NCBI GenBank assembly: GCA_900554545.1
Contig: USHW01000008.1
Location: 1-64,000 of the forward strand
Length of the DNA: 64,000 bases
Direction: 5' to 3'
From: an uncultured Prevotella sp.
Lineage (GTDB): Bacteria; Bacteroidota; Bacteroidia; Bacteroidales; Bacteroidaceae
A program made the position numbers and the translations under genes. The notes under the pieces were generated by a model that had not been told where the DNA came from, did no database searches, and saw only the letters and a list, made by a program, of their open reading frames with translations. Positions 28,101 to 36,479 of this stretch are shown in pieces (within the stretch, counting starts at the first letter, position 1; each line of letters begins with the position of its first letter).

Positions 28101-28378
28101 ACCTGGATGTTGGCCGAACCTTCGTTTGATGCGGTAGAGGTCATGTACGTCATGCCCTCAACACCGTTGATTTGCTCTTCCAAAGGCACGATGACCGAGT
28201 TCAACACGGTCTGCGCGTTGGCTCCCGTATAGTATGCGCTCACACGAACCGTAGGCGGCGCAACGTCAGGGTACTGCTCCATAGGCAGCGAAACCAATCC
28301 GATAAGACCCAGGATGACTGTCAGGATTGAGATGACCGTTGACAGCACCGGGCGCTTTATGAAGTTGTCTAATCTCAT
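25151..28378 (-). CDS. RND multidrug efflux permease (AcrB/MexB type)
   Basis: Proton-driven inner-membrane transporter of the hydrophobe/amphiphile efflux family, 1075 residues. Features include N-terminal MRLDNFIKRPVLSTVISI, two large periplasmic loops, twelve membrane helices, and the acidic proton-relay pair in helix 4 (IAIVVDDAIVVVEAV, near 405). C-terminal SAQYESYLVPLSVILSIP and GLLAKNAILIVQFALE are family-typical. It works as a trimer joined to the adaptor (28496-29686) and the outer-membrane factor (23764-25161). Substrates are unknown; drugs, bile salts and detergents are common for this family. A word-repeat hairpin separates it from the adaptor gene. Confidence 0.96.
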   Translation of the reverse strand: MRLDNFIKRPVLSTVISILTVILGLIGLVSLPMEQYPDVAPPTVRVSAYYTGANAQTVLNSVIVPLEEQINGVEGMTYMTSTASNEGSANIQVFFKQGMNADMCQVNVQNRVSQASALLPAEVTQAGVTVQKRQTSTVLLMSIVGDPERYDEKFLQNYADINIIPALKRVNGVGDCEVMGAKTYSMRIWLDPIKMKNYGLMPSDIAGILAEQNIEAAPGKFGEQSDNQYEYTIKYRGRLQTPTEFENMVISSDANGNTIRVKDVARVELGGLYYSVTSKVDGRPAVMMMVTQTAGSNATQIVNDIKKVIDQQRELLPPGVEIKYMQDVTEFLYASIDNLIHTLIEAFVLVFIVVFLFLQDFRSTLIPLIAVPVSLVGTFFFLYVFGFSLNLLTLSALVLAIAIVVDDAIVVVEAVHAKLDLGYKSARQASIDAMNEISGAIISITLVMSAVFIPVSFIGGTSGTFYKEFGITMAISIVISAINALTLSPALCAILLKPKNEDGSERKMSLLDRFSAAFNGAYGKVQDKYTKSVRKIVEKPAIPIVSVLVGIAALVLTAMNTKTGLVPDEDTGTVFCTVSTAPGTSLTKTNEVMDQVDSMLATNPAIENRLRITGYNFISGQGTNQGTFVIKLKSFEARDKEEGFMKYFDVHSMGSKMVLAMIYKQTAAIKGAQILAFQPPMVQGFSATNGLTFSMLDRTGGDVNNFFNITQNFLAELNKRPEIATAMTSYNSQYPQYQIDVNVEKCKQSGIDPSTVLTAMQGYYGGLYASNFNSFGKLYRVMIQADPKMRENLNSMNNIYVRTSSGMAPINEFVTMTKVYGPQEIARFNLFTSIDINATAADGYSSGDAIRAVEEVASTTLPTGFGYEFSGLTRSEQESSSSTMIIFVLCLTFVYLILSAQYESYLVPLSVILSIPFGIAGAFIFTDLFGKQNDIYMQIALIMLIGLLAKNAILIVQFALERRRTGMALSWASVLGAQARLRPILMTSLAMIIGLMPLLRPTGVGYNGNMTLGAAAIGGMLIGMICQLLIVPALFYIFQYLQEKVKPLEFDDDNATVDTELLQYTRPVENKKNDK

Positions 28379-28390
28379 TTTATTCTATTT

Positions 28391-28494
28391 TGTCGGTTAT
28401 GAGGTTATGGGGTCATAAGGTTGTAAGGTTCATCCGGAAATGACAACATTGCACACCGTAAGACCTTAAAACCGTAAGACCTTAAAACCCAACA
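28391..28494. repeat. Word-repeat hairpin within the RND operon
   Basis: Words GGTTATGAGGTTATGGGG and CATAAGGTTGTAAGG on the left face GTAAGACCTTAAAACC words on the right. It lies between adaptor stop and permease start and may tune the relative expression of the two genes. Confidence 0.55.
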
Positions 28495-28495
28495 T

Positions 28496-29686
28496 TTATT
28501 TTGTCAAGTTTTCCTTGAGCTTGTTCAGGTCGTTCTGGCTTGCGCCCATCTGGCTGGTCTTCTTCAGCTTTTCCTGATACTGCGCTTCGGTGATAGGCGT
28601 TATCTGCATTCCGTCCTTCAGTGTTGTAACGCCCTTCACTACGATACGGTCGCCGGCCTTCAGTCCGCTTTCTATAATGTAGCTCTTGCCGTCATTGTTG
28701 GGGTTCACCGTTACGGGGCTATATTTCACCTTGTTGTCTTTTCCTACTATGTAAACGAAGTAACGGTCCTGTACCTGTACCACCGCGTCTTGCGGCACAA
28801 CGACAACCCCTGTGCTTACGTGGGGCACGACGATGTAGCCCGAGCCGCCGCTCTTGAGCAGGTGTTCGGGGTTGGGGAAGTCCGCGCGCATTGATACAGA
28901 GCCTGTAGACTGGTCGATTACACCGCTGACGGCAGCCACTTTTCCGTCGTGGTTATACGTTGTTCCGTCGGCCAGCTGCAGCTTTACTGCCGGGTATTCG
29001 CTTATTGCTGCGTGCAGTCCACCCTTTTCTTTTGTCATGTCGAGCATGTCTTTCTCTGTCATTGAGAAGTACACCTGCATTGTGTTGATGTCCGACACGG
29101 TAGTCAGCGCCTGTGCGCTCGACGCGCTTACGAGTGCTCCCACGCGGTAGGGCAGGTCGCCCACAACGCCGTCAGACGGGCTGGTTACATAGCAGAAGTC
29201 CAAGTTCTGCTTTGCCGACACGTAGTTGGCTTTGGCCTGTGCCAGCGCGGCCTGCGCGTTCTCGTAGCTGTTTTTCGACGATTGCAGCTCGTAAGTACCG
29301 ATTACGTTGTTGGCAAACAGCTTCTGGTTGTTCTCGTAAGTCAGCTTTGATGTGTTGAGCTGAGCTTCGGCAGAGTTGACGGCAGCCTTTGCCTGGCGCA
29401 CAGCCGCTTCATAAGTTACCTTGTTGATTTCGAACAGTACCTGTCCTTTCTTTACTGTCTGTCCTTCCTTGACATACATCTTCGTGATAAATCCTGAAAC
29501 CATCGGACGAATCTCAACGTCCTGCACACCACGGATTGTGGCCGGGTAAGTGGTTTGCAGTTCGGCGTTTTGGGTTTCGATTGTCCTCACGGCGTACTCG
29601 TTGTCGCCGCTTCCACCTTGCTGGCCGCCGCACGATGCAAGCATCACGGCAGCCATTGCGAGCAATAGAAAATTGTTCTTTTTCAT
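28496..29686 (-). CDS. RND periplasmic adaptor subunit (AcrA/MexA type)
   Basis: Lipid-anchored membrane-fusion protein linking the RND permease to the outer-membrane duct. It has 396 residues. Signal and lipobox MLASCGGQQ give a Cys near residue 19. A barrel-sandwich half (VEIRPMVSGFITKMYVKEGQ, VKKGQVLFEIN) is followed by the helical hairpin (about 75-140), the second lipoyl half (TSPSDGVVGDLPYRVGALV), a beta-barrel and the membrane-proximal domain (SGLKAGDRIVVKGV). First gene of the operon, behind the motif at 29788-29795. No divergent regulator gene lies upstream; the neighbour in that direction is an outer-membrane barrel. Confidence 0.95.
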   Translation of the reverse strand: MKKNNFLLLAMAAVMLASCGGQQGGSGDNEYAVRTIETQNAELQTTYPATIRGVQDVEIRPMVSGFITKMYVKEGQTVKKGQVLFEINKVTYEAAVRQAKAAVNSAEAQLNTSKLTYENNQKLFANNVIGTYELQSSKNSYENAQAALAQAKANYVSAKQNLDFCYVTSPSDGVVGDLPYRVGALVSASSAQALTTVSDINTMQVYFSMTEKDMLDMTKEKGGLHAAISEYPAVKLQLADGTTYNHDGKVAAVSGVIDQSTGSVSMRADFPNPEHLLKSGGSGYIVVPHVSTGVVVVPQDAVVQVQDRYFVYIVGKDNKVKYSPVTVNPNNDGKSYIIESGLKAGDRIVVKGVTTLKDGMQITPITEAQYQEKLKKTSQMGASQNDLNKLKENLTK

Positions 29687-29787
29687 ACCTATTTATTGAA
29701 ACTATTTTGAGATTTTCTTATTAAATGCCGACGTCATGAACGCCCGGAACGGTGAAAACTATTTTTGTCCGTCCGGTTTTCGGAGTG

Positions 29788-29795
29788 CAAATGTA
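29788..29795 (-). promoter_or_regulatory. -7 promoter motif of the RND operon
   Basis: Minus-strand TACATTTG, about 100 nt before the adaptor ATG. Confidence 0.6.
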
Positions 29796-30527
29796 CATAT
29801 TATAATTGTATTTTGTAGCAGGTCTAAATGATAATTATCGTGTTTTAACTTTATTTTGTTCGGGAATTGCCTGCCGTAAAAGGCTTCGGAGGGCTTCCTG
29901 CGTGAAGCCGGCAAGTGTCATGCCGGCTGGCGGAGCATGCCTTGCGGTATGGCAGAATGCAGTGACGGCGTGTTAAGGATATTTAGTGTTTCGGCCTTTC
30001 GGTTTAACATTCAAATTCTGTCAAACGGTAAATTTCCATGCCTGTTGTGCCCGTTCACAGAGTAAAAAAACCGTCAGTCGTGTGGCGGAAAACGTCCTGT
30101 CAAACCTTGAAATATCGCCATTTGCGCCGCAAAAAGCTATGTTTTGCAATGCGGGAAGCGGTCTTTTGCGTTGTAAAAGGCCATCTTTTGCAGCATAATT
30201 CATGGCCTTTTGCATGGCCGAAAAATGCCGGATTGCGTGCGCCCGGCCGTAACCCGTTGGCTTGCAGGCATATACCAAATCAGTTGTTTTGCGACTTTTT
30301 TCGTGGCAAAGTCTGTTTGTGCCGCTGCGAAAGGCGTTTTAGCTATTGTTAATTAACATTCTAAGGCGTGTTTTTAGTTAACGTATATTAAATTCGGTAG
30401 GCTTTGTCTGTCGCTTTAATGCTGGCTGAAGGCATCGCCGAAACGTTAAAAAACGACAAAAATCGGCTGGCGCCGTACCCGATTTCAAGGTCAAATTGTA
30501 TAATAAGCAGAAACAAACAACATATCA
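29796..30527. other. Intergenic region between divergent genes
   Basis: No gene supported. It contains a perfect hairpin AGCCGGCA / TGCCGGCT (29906-29928), array copy 7 (30131-30218) and, next to the receptor gene, AT-rich DNA with ATTAAATTCGG. A TAGGCTTTG at about 30400 has one base too many for TAnnTTTG, so the receptor promoter is unassigned. Confidence 0.5.
30131..30218. repeat. 4 x 22-bp intergenic array, copy 7
   Basis: Units start at 30131, 30153, 30175 and 30197. Cores: AAAAAGCTATGTTTT, GGGAAGCGGTCTTTT, AAAAGGCCATCTTTT, AATTCATGGCCTTTT. More diverged than most copies. Located between divergent genes, not directly at a 3' end. Confidence 0.85.
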
Positions 30528-33107
30528 ATGAACTATCTTTCAACTTACATCAAACATCTTGCAGCGGCGTTTGTCATGCTGTTCAGTTTCGCCGCAACCG
30601 TTTATGCGGCAGGCGGCAACGGCCTTGTTACGCTGACACTGGCCGACGAGCCGCTGCCCGAAGTCCTGAAAAAGATAGAGCAGGCAGGCGGCAAGAGCAT
30701 CCTCTTTACTTACAGCGAGACCGGGCGTTACCGTGTAACGGCCACGATAAAGGACAAGACGCAGGCCGAAGCCATAGCCGCCGTGCTTGCCGGAAAGCCT
30801 TTCTCGTTTATCGAGCGGCAGGCTTACTTCGTGGTGCAGTACAGCCGTGACGGCGCGAAAAACACAGGTGTGACGGGCCGTGTGACCGATGACAAGGGCC
30901 GTCCGATGGGCTTCGCCAACGTTGTCATGCTTTCCGCGCGCGATTCTTCCTATATATCAGGCTGCGTGACCGAGGCCGACGGCTCGTTCGCCTTTCCCTC
31001 CATGCCGCGCGAGCGGTGCCTGCTGAAGGTGTCGTTCGTTGGCTTCAAGACGGTTCTTACGGACTGCCGGACGGTTAACAACGTCGTGTTGTACAGCGAC
31101 TCGCGGCTGCTCAAGGGCGTAACCGTTACAAACAGCCGCCCGATGGTTGAGCGGCGCGGCTCTACTTTGGTGGCAAACGTGGCCGGTTCGCCGCTTGCGC
31201 AGATGGGTTCGGCTGACGAAATGATTGCCAGCCTGCCCCTTGTCAACGGCGAGGACGGCAGCTACAGCGTCATCGGCCGCGGCTCGGCGGAGGTTTATAT
31301 CAACAGCCGTAAGGTGCGCGATGCCGCAGAACTGAAGCAACTTCAGGCCGACGAGATACTTTCCGCAGAGATAATCATGAATCCCGGAGCGCGTTATTCG
31401 TCGGAAACCGGCGCGGTAATACGCCTCAAGACGAAGCGGAGGCAGGGCTACGGACTTAGCGGACAGGCCACAGCACTGTGGTCGCAGGGGCGCAACGGGC
31501 ATGGCAATCAAGGCGTGTCGCTTAACTACCGCACCGGCGGACTTGACATCTTCATGCGCGGATACTTCTTCGAGGACAACGATTACAGCTCCTCGTCAAC
31601 CACTACCGCCATGTGGACGCGCTCCACGTGGCGCACCTCCATACACAACTCGGGCACTGACCGCAGTGCTAACTTCCGCGGCGAAATAGGCTTCAACTAT
31701 GAGCCTGACGCGCACCAGTCGTTCGGCGTGCGATACGTTCCCGGCAAACTGTTCGGCAAGGCACGTTCGCGGCGCACGGGCAATACCGTGGTATGCCGCG
31801 ACGGCAGTCTCGTTGAAGAGCTTAACTCTGTGTCGTCCTCTGACATGACGGCCGATTGGAGCCACTCCGTCAACGCATATTACAACGCCACGTTCGGTTC
31901 CTGGGGCGTCGACTTCAACGCCGACTATTATACGTCTGACCGGCATACGGGGCAGAAAGTCATGTATGACGGCGTGGTTGATGCCGCGTCAGTAAACGAC
32001 GTAAGCAACCGGCTGTACGCCGTAAAGCTCGTGCTGTCGCGCCAGATAGGCAAGGGACAGCTGTCTGTCGGCACCGAAGAGACCTTTACCGACAGGCACG
32101 ACCGCTTCACGCAGAGCGGCTTCTCGGCCGATGCCGACGACCATCTGCGCCAGTCTTACTACTCGGCCTTTGCCGATTACGGCATCTCCCTCGGGCGGTT
32201 CAGCTTCCTGGCGGGCCTCCGTTACGAGCATCAGCGCACCAAATACTTCGAGGCTGGCGTGCTCAACAGCGAACAAAGCCCCACTTACGACGACCTTCTG
32301 CCGTCCCTGTCGGTCGATTACCAGCATGGCGACTTTGTCCTTTCGCTGGCTTACAGGCTGATGAAGTTGAGCCCGTCTTACCGCATGTTGTCAAGCGCAA
32401 CAAGCTATTCAAGCAAGTACATGTACGCGAACGGCGACCCGAACCTCGTCCCACAGAAGCACAACTACGTCTCGCTGTTCGGCGGATGGAAGTGGATTAA
32501 CTTAAGTCTGTTCTACGATTATACGAAAAACATGTACACAACGTACTACAAGCCGTACAATGACGAGACCTATCCGGGCGTGATGTTGCAGACGATGGCA
32601 AGCATTCCGCACACGCAGCAGTATGGGGTTGCACTGTCGCTTACGCCGAAAATAGGTTTCTGGCAGCCCAACTTCGAGGCTGACATCAGCTGGTATGACG
32701 CCGATGCAACGTCAATCGGCATAACGAAACACTGGAACGAGCCTGACATAACCTTGGAACTTGCCAACTACTTCACGTTCAACCACAGCTGGTTTGTCAA
32801 GTTGTACGGCACTTACACGTTCTATTCAAGGCAGAGCTACGCCGTTACACGCCCTGTGGGCTACGTCGATTTCCTCGTGGCAAAGACGTTCCTGAAGGAC
32901 AAGTCGTTGAAGGTTGCGCTTGATGTCAAGGACGTTTTCGACACCCGCGTTTATCCTTTCACGGCATACGGCGACCGCACTTACTCGTCGAGCGACAACT
33001 ACCGCGACTACCAGCGGATTGAACTAAGCCTTACGTACACGTTCAACGCCACGAAGAGCAAGTACCGCGGAAAAGGCGCCGGACAAAGCGAGAAACAGCG
33101 AATGTAG
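30528..33107 (+). CDS. STN-domain outer-membrane beta-barrel receptor
   Basis: An 859-residue outer-membrane protein. A signal peptide (1-25) is followed by an STN/secretin-type domain (about 30-105; LTLADEPLPEVLKKIEQAGG), the signalling domain found on receptors that talk to FecR-type anti-sigma factors. Next is a carboxypeptidase-regulatory-like domain (about 108-195; VTGRVTDDKGRPMGFANVVM), a plug-like part (about 200-300), and a C-terminal barrel rich in alternating aromatic residues. The class is the OMP_b-brl_3 type rather than SusC, and no SusD gene follows. Directly downstream on the same strand are an ECF sigma factor and a FecR protein, so this barrel is the obvious sensor. The ligand is unknown. 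Confidence 0.85.
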   Translation: MNYLSTYIKHLAAAFVMLFSFAATVYAAGGNGLVTLTLADEPLPEVLKKIEQAGGKSILFTYSETGRYRVTATIKDKTQAEAIAAVLAGKPFSFIERQAYFVVQYSRDGAKNTGVTGRVTDDKGRPMGFANVVMLSARDSSYISGCVTEADGSFAFPSMPRERCLLKVSFVGFKTVLTDCRTVNNVVLYSDSRLLKGVTVTNSRPMVERRGSTLVANVAGSPLAQMGSADEMIASLPLVNGEDGSYSVIGRGSAEVYINSRKVRDAAELKQLQADEILSAEIIMNPGARYSSETGAVIRLKTKRRQGYGLSGQATALWSQGRNGHGNQGVSLNYRTGGLDIFMRGYFFEDNDYSSSSTTTAMWTRSTWRTSIHNSGTDRSANFRGEIGFNYEPDAHQSFGVRYVPGKLFGKARSRRTGNTVVCRDGSLVEELNSVSSSDMTADWSHSVNAYYNATFGSWGVDFNADYYTSDRHTGQKVMYDGVVDAASVNDVSNRLYAVKLVLSRQIGKGQLSVGTEETFTDRHDRFTQSGFSADADDHLRQSYYSAFADYGISLGRFSFLAGLRYEHQRTKYFEAGVLNSEQSPTYDDLLPSLSVDYQHGDFVLSLAYRLMKLSPSYRMLSSATSYSSKYMYANGDPNLVPQKHNYVSLFGGWKWINLSLFYDYTKNMYTTYYKPYNDETYPGVMLQTMASIPHTQQYGVALSLTPKIGFWQPNFEADISWYDADATSIGITKHWNEPDITLELANYFTFNHSWFVKLYGTYTFYSRQSYAVTRPVGYVDFLVAKTFLKDKSLKVALDVKDVFDTRVYPFTAYGDRTYSSSDNYRDYQRIELSLTYTFNATKSKYRGKGAGQSEKQRM

Positions 33108-33131
33108 TGCCGCCGTTACGCGGATAATGGC

Positions 33132-33139
33132 TAATTTTG
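33132..33139 (+). promoter_or_regulatory. -7 promoter motif for the sigma/anti-sigma genes
   Basis: TAATTTTG, 28 nt before the sigma ATG, allowing transcription apart from the receptor gene. Confidence 0.6.
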
Positions 33140-33167
33140 CAGTGAAGAATTAGCCAAAAACAAACGA

Positions 33168-33677
33168 ATGGACAACGAAGAAAACAAGATAGAGCTGTTC
33201 CGCCGCATGTTCTGCGAGCATTATCCACGCATGGTGAGGCTTGCCGTGCAGCTGACAGGCGACGATGAGGAGGGGCGCGACGTGGTTTCCGACGTGATGG
33301 AGACAGCATGGCGCAACTTCGGCGGCATCGACACGGCACGCCAGGGCACATGGTTGCGCACCTGTGTGTACAACGCTTGCCTGAACAGATTGAAGCACCG
33401 GGGCGTGGAAAGCCGCCATGCGGCACTGATAGCGGAGGCTGGGCGCACAGCCACAGGTGCCGACAGCAGGGAGCGCGAACGGCTGTTGAGGCAGGTGGAG
33501 GCCGTTGCCGGACGGTTGGAAGAACCTACGCGGACAATCATACGCTTGTGTTACTACGAGCACAACACGTACAGCCAGACCGCCGCACGCCTCGGAATAA
33601 GCCCCGAAACAGTGAAAAAGCATATACGGAAAGCACTGCGCATGATGCGCGAAGAAATAAAAATACAGGAGGATTGA
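33168..33677 (+). CDS. ECF RNA polymerase sigma factor
   Basis: Extracytoplasmic-function sigma factor of 169 residues. Region 2 is at about 8-75 (MFCEHYPRMVRLAVQLTG, EEGRDVVSDVMETAWRNF) and region 4 at about 105-160, with the helix-turn-helix YSQTAARLGISPETVKKHI. Regions 1 and 3 are missing, as expected. It should direct transcription in response to a surface signal relayed by the FecR-type protein encoded 2 bp downstream. The STN receptor lies 60 bp upstream on the same strand. This is the usual sigma/anti-sigma order of Bacteroidota, but with the receptor before rather than after the pair. Confidence 0.93.
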   Translation: MDNEENKIELFRRMFCEHYPRMVRLAVQLTGDDEEGRDVVSDVMETAWRNFGGIDTARQGTWLRTCVYNACLNRLKHRGVESRHAALIAEAGRTATGADSRERERLLRQVEAVAGRLEEPTRTIIRLCYYEHNTYSQTAARLGISPETVKKHIRKALRMMREEIKIQED

Positions 33678-33679
33678 CC

Positions 33680-34648
33680 ATGGACGACAACAGGAAACAT
33701 CAAGATACAGACTTCAGCGAGGACGACATGAGGCTGCTCTACGCCCTCGGCGAGGCCACAGGCGACTTGCCGTCGGCCGACGAAACGCAGTCGGCATGGG
33801 CGGCGTTCGAGGCCAAGCACCGCGCGGATAGCCGCCGACAGCGCAGCCGCAAGGCCGCAATATGGGCACTGGCAGCGGCTGCCGCCGTGGCGATAGTAGT
33901 GCTTGTGATGCCTTGGCAGCGGCTTAGGGACGTGACAGAGGGCCTTGAAACGTTTACGGCAATGGACGTTCCGCAGCACGTTGAGCAGACTATGAAGGGC
34001 GGAAACACCGTCATCAGCACCCCTGCCGCCACCACCTTGCAGGCCGTTTTGCCCGACGGCACGCGCGTGTTGCTCGGCGCAAGCTCGCGCATTGAGTATC
34101 CCCGGAGCTTTGACGGACTACAGGCAAGGGAGGTGAAGCTCACCGGCAAGGCACGCTTCGAGGTGAAACATGACGTCGCAAAGCCGTTCATCGTCCATGC
34201 CGACGGCCTTGATGCGCGCGTGCTCGGCACTGTTTTTGATGTCAGTACCTATCCCGGCACACACGGCTCTGTGACGCTTTACAGCGGCAAAGTGCAGGTG
34301 AGTGCCGGTAATGGAGACCGTTCGGAGACGCTGAAGCCCGGCCAACGGGCAATGCTCGACGGCAAGCAGGGACTGAAAGTGACGGCTGTTGACATGCAGG
34401 CCGCAGCCGGATGGAGCAACGGCATGTTCAGTTTCGACGACGCAAGGCTTGAAGACGTGATGGCGGAAATAGGCGCATGGTATAACGTAAGCGTCAGTTT
34501 CCTGTCGCGCAAGCCGTTGGACGTGCGCGTACACTTCAACATTCCGCGCTCGATAACGCTGCAACAGGTCGTAGAAGCGCTTAACGACATGGGCATAGCG
34601 GCGTTCCGTTATGATGGGAAAAGGATTTCCGTATCGGACAAAAAGTGA
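33680..34648 (+). CDS. FecR-family anti-sigma factor
   Basis: Single-pass inner-membrane anti-sigma factor of 322 residues, starting at the ATG at 33680, 2 bp after the sigma gene. The cytoplasmic part (1-60) probably binds the sigma factor. One membrane helix follows (about 62-77; IWALAAAAAVAIVVLVM). The periplasmic FecR domain (about 105-215) includes LPDGTRVLLGASSRIEYP and VKLTGKARFEVKHD. The C-terminal DUF4974-like domain (about 250-322; FSFDDARLEDVMAEIGAWY) should contact the STN domain of a receptor, most likely the barrel encoded upstream. A longer frame upstream overlaps the sigma gene and is not used. Confidence 0.92.
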   Translation: MDDNRKHQDTDFSEDDMRLLYALGEATGDLPSADETQSAWAAFEAKHRADSRRQRSRKAAIWALAAAAAVAIVVLVMPWQRLRDVTEGLETFTAMDVPQHVEQTMKGGNTVISTPAATTLQAVLPDGTRVLLGASSRIEYPRSFDGLQAREVKLTGKARFEVKHDVAKPFIVHADGLDARVLGTVFDVSTYPGTHGSVTLYSGKVQVSAGNGDRSETLKPGQRAMLDGKQGLKVTAVDMQAAAGWSNGMFSFDDARLEDVMAEIGAWYNVSVSFLSRKPLDVRVHFNIPRSITLQQVVEALNDMGIAAFRYDGKRISVSDKK

Positions 34649-34771
34649 CATTGCAGAGTTTCAATATTTTACAGATGGCGTTTGTTTGATAGCAAAACGT
34701 CAAATGTAAAATGTCCGCTTGAACGGCCGGAATAGATGAAACGGTGAGTCGGAAACGGCCTGTTGCGCATT

Positions 34772-34859
34772 GGAACATGACCTGACGCAACGCCATTGAC
34801 GGCCTTTCGGGATGCAAGAGACTACCTTTTGCATCCCGAAAGGTCGTCTTTTATATTGC
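34772..34859. repeat. 4 x 22-bp intergenic array, copy 8
   Basis: Units start at 34772, 34794, 34816 and 34838. Cores: GGAACATGACCTGAC (degenerate), CATTGACGGCCTTTC, AAGAGACTACCTTTT, GAAAGGTCGTCTTTT. Spacers GGGATGC and GCATCCC are complementary, giving a strong hairpin. It lies 3' of the anti-sigma gene. Confidence 0.82.
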
Positions 34860-35174
34860 TTTTTGCCGTCAAAAACCATTGTTTTTACGGTCTTTTTCAC
34901 CCTAAACAAGGCTTTTCAGGGCTGTTTTCTGCCGTCAATCATTGCACACCAAGCGACTTTTTAGGCATAAACTGCTGATATTGAACATTTTATTTTTGCA
35001 CGCATGAGAATGCGATATTTCGTCCTCTGATTTTTATTTTTCGGAATAACGCGGTCTCAATGCGTCAAGGAAAACCAATAAGTAAGCAACAACTGCCGTT
35101 GCGCTAACGTTTTGTTATGGTGCGCGGTGTGGCCTGCGGATATGTTAAAGGTTTGTTAAACGTGCAACGCCGGC

Positions 35175-35205
35175 TTTGTTTTTCAGTGATAAATACCTAA
35201 CTTTG
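35175..35205 (+). promoter_or_regulatory. Promoter of the TlpA-like gene
   Basis: TTTG at 35175-35178, a 19-nt spacer, then TAACTTTG at 35198-35205: the full TTTG-N19-TAnnTTTG pattern of Bacteroidota housekeeping promoters. The leader is about 80 nt. Confidence 0.75.
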
Positions 35206-35292
35206 TTAGTTATAAGAATGGAAGTTGGCCTGGCGGCGGACTGTCGCCTTGGCATGACTCTGTGCCGACGATAACCTTATAAGACTGAAAAC

Positions 35293-36426
35293 ATGAAGAA
35301 AACAATCATTTCCGCGCTCTTTGCCGTGTTCTGTATGGGTGCTTTTGCCGACAATTTCACAATCAGCGGACGTCTTACCGACGTGGCGAACGACACGCTA
35401 CAGATTGAATATGTGTGCCATATCCCGGAGCGTAAGATAACCGAAGCGAAGGTGCCCGTTGATGGCAACGGCGGCTTTACGTACTCATGTAGTATCGACT
35501 ATGCCGTGGAAGCGTCGCTGAAGGTACAATCAAATGGCAACGAGTCGTTTTTCTTCTTCGTGCCAAATGAGAGCGTCGAGGTCGTGGGAGCGTCCGATTT
35601 TGAGGCCGGATGGGCGCTCAAGGGAACGGCGTTCTACCAAAAACTTGACAGCATAAGGCTCATGGAGCTGCCTTTTTTGATGGAGTCGAAGGCCGCGTCG
35701 GACAAATACCGCAACGGCATCGCACAAGGACAGGACGAAAACCAACTGAAAGCCGCAAGGAACTCGGCGCAGAGAGACATAAACGACAGGAAGCGCGAAG
35801 CCCTGCGTCCGTACATAATGCAGCATCTTGACGACGAGGTTACGGCCACGATGCTGTTCTCGCTCGACTACAAAGAAATACCGCAGGTTATCAACAGGAT
35901 GTCGCCCGATGTGCGTAACGGCCGCTTCAAGGACTATCTTGACGGCATAGAAGAGCTTTTCACACGTGTGCTGAAAGAGATTGCGGCGGCGAAACAGGCG
36001 GAACTCGAATTGAAAGAGGGCAAGTGTGCGCCCGACTTTACACTGAAAGACATCAACGGCAACGACTTCAACCTTGCCTCCTTGTTTGGCAAGGGAAAGT
36101 ACATTGTCGTGGACTTCTGGGGTTCTTGGTGCTCATGGTGCATCAAGGGATTTCCCAAGATGAAAGAATACTACAATAAATACAGGGACAAATTGGAGAT
36201 TGTCGGCATTGCCTGCTACGACAAGGAAGACAAATGGAAGGCGGCGGTGGTAAAGAATGACGTTCCCTGGCTGCACGTTTTCTCGCCTGACGGCATAACG
36301 GAAGAACGTTACGGCGTAACGGGCTATCCATATAAAGTGCTTATTTCGCCGAAAGGAAAGGTGATAAAATGCTTCAGGGGAGAGGCCGACGAGTTTTACG
36401 AAACGCTTGACAAGGAGCTTGATTGA
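35293..36426 (+). CDS. TlpA-like thioredoxin-fold protein with DUF4369-type N-domain
   Basis: Exported thiol-disulfide reductase-like protein of 377 residues. Signal peptide 1-19. The N-terminal beta domain (about 20-110; FTISGRLTDVANDTLQIEYV) resembles DUF4369; a helical charged linker covers about 115-235. The thioredoxin fold (about 240-377) contains the redox motif WCSWC in VVDFWGSWCSWCIKG and the cis-Pro segment VTGYPYKVLI. Such proteins keep periplasmic cysteines reduced, or deliver reductant for cytochrome or outer-membrane protein assembly. It stands alone behind a good promoter and ends in a hairpin shared with the CCA-transferase gene. Confidence 0.9.
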   Translation: MKKTIISALFAVFCMGAFADNFTISGRLTDVANDTLQIEYVCHIPERKITEAKVPVDGNGGFTYSCSIDYAVEASLKVQSNGNESFFFFVPNESVEVVGASDFEAGWALKGTAFYQKLDSIRLMELPFLMESKAASDKYRNGIAQGQDENQLKAARNSAQRDINDRKREALRPYIMQHLDDEVTATMLFSLDYKEIPQVINRMSPDVRNGRFKDYLDGIEELFTRVLKEIAAAKQAELELKEGKCAPDFTLKDINGNDFNLASLFGKGKYIVVDFWGSWCSWCIKGFPKMKEYYNKYRDKLEIVGIACYDKEDKWKAAVVKNDVPWLHVFSPDGITEERYGVTGYPYKVLISPKGKVIKCFRGEADEFYETLDKELD

Positions 36427-36444
36427 ACGTCTTTCAAAATAAGA

Positions 36445-36470
36445 ACGGAAGCCACGCACGTGGCTTCCGT
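36445..36470. terminator. Bidirectional hairpin terminator
   Basis: ACGGAAGCCACG (36445-36456) pairs with CGTGGCTTCCGT (36459-36470), followed by TTGTTGTTGTTATTC on the plus strand and a T-containing stretch on the minus strand. It lies between convergent genes ending at 36426 and 36480. Confidence 0.75.
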
Positions 36471-36479
36471 TTGTTGTTG

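Larger units (their letters stand above)
34649..35292. other. Long intergenic region between fecR-type and tlpA-type genes
   Basis: No gene supported. It holds array copy 8 (34772-34859), then A/T-rich DNA with TTTTTGCCGTCAAAAACC-like segments that may be decayed array units, and the tlpA-type promoter at 35175-35205. The leader after that promoter contains two small hairpins, GGCG..CGCC and GGCA..TGCC, near 35232-35265. Confidence 0.5.

Noticed and set aside
33308..33679. Upstream extension of the FecR-type gene to 33308
   Set aside because: It runs out of frame through the sigma factor gene; the peptide has no domain character and the ATG at 33680 starts the recognisable protein.
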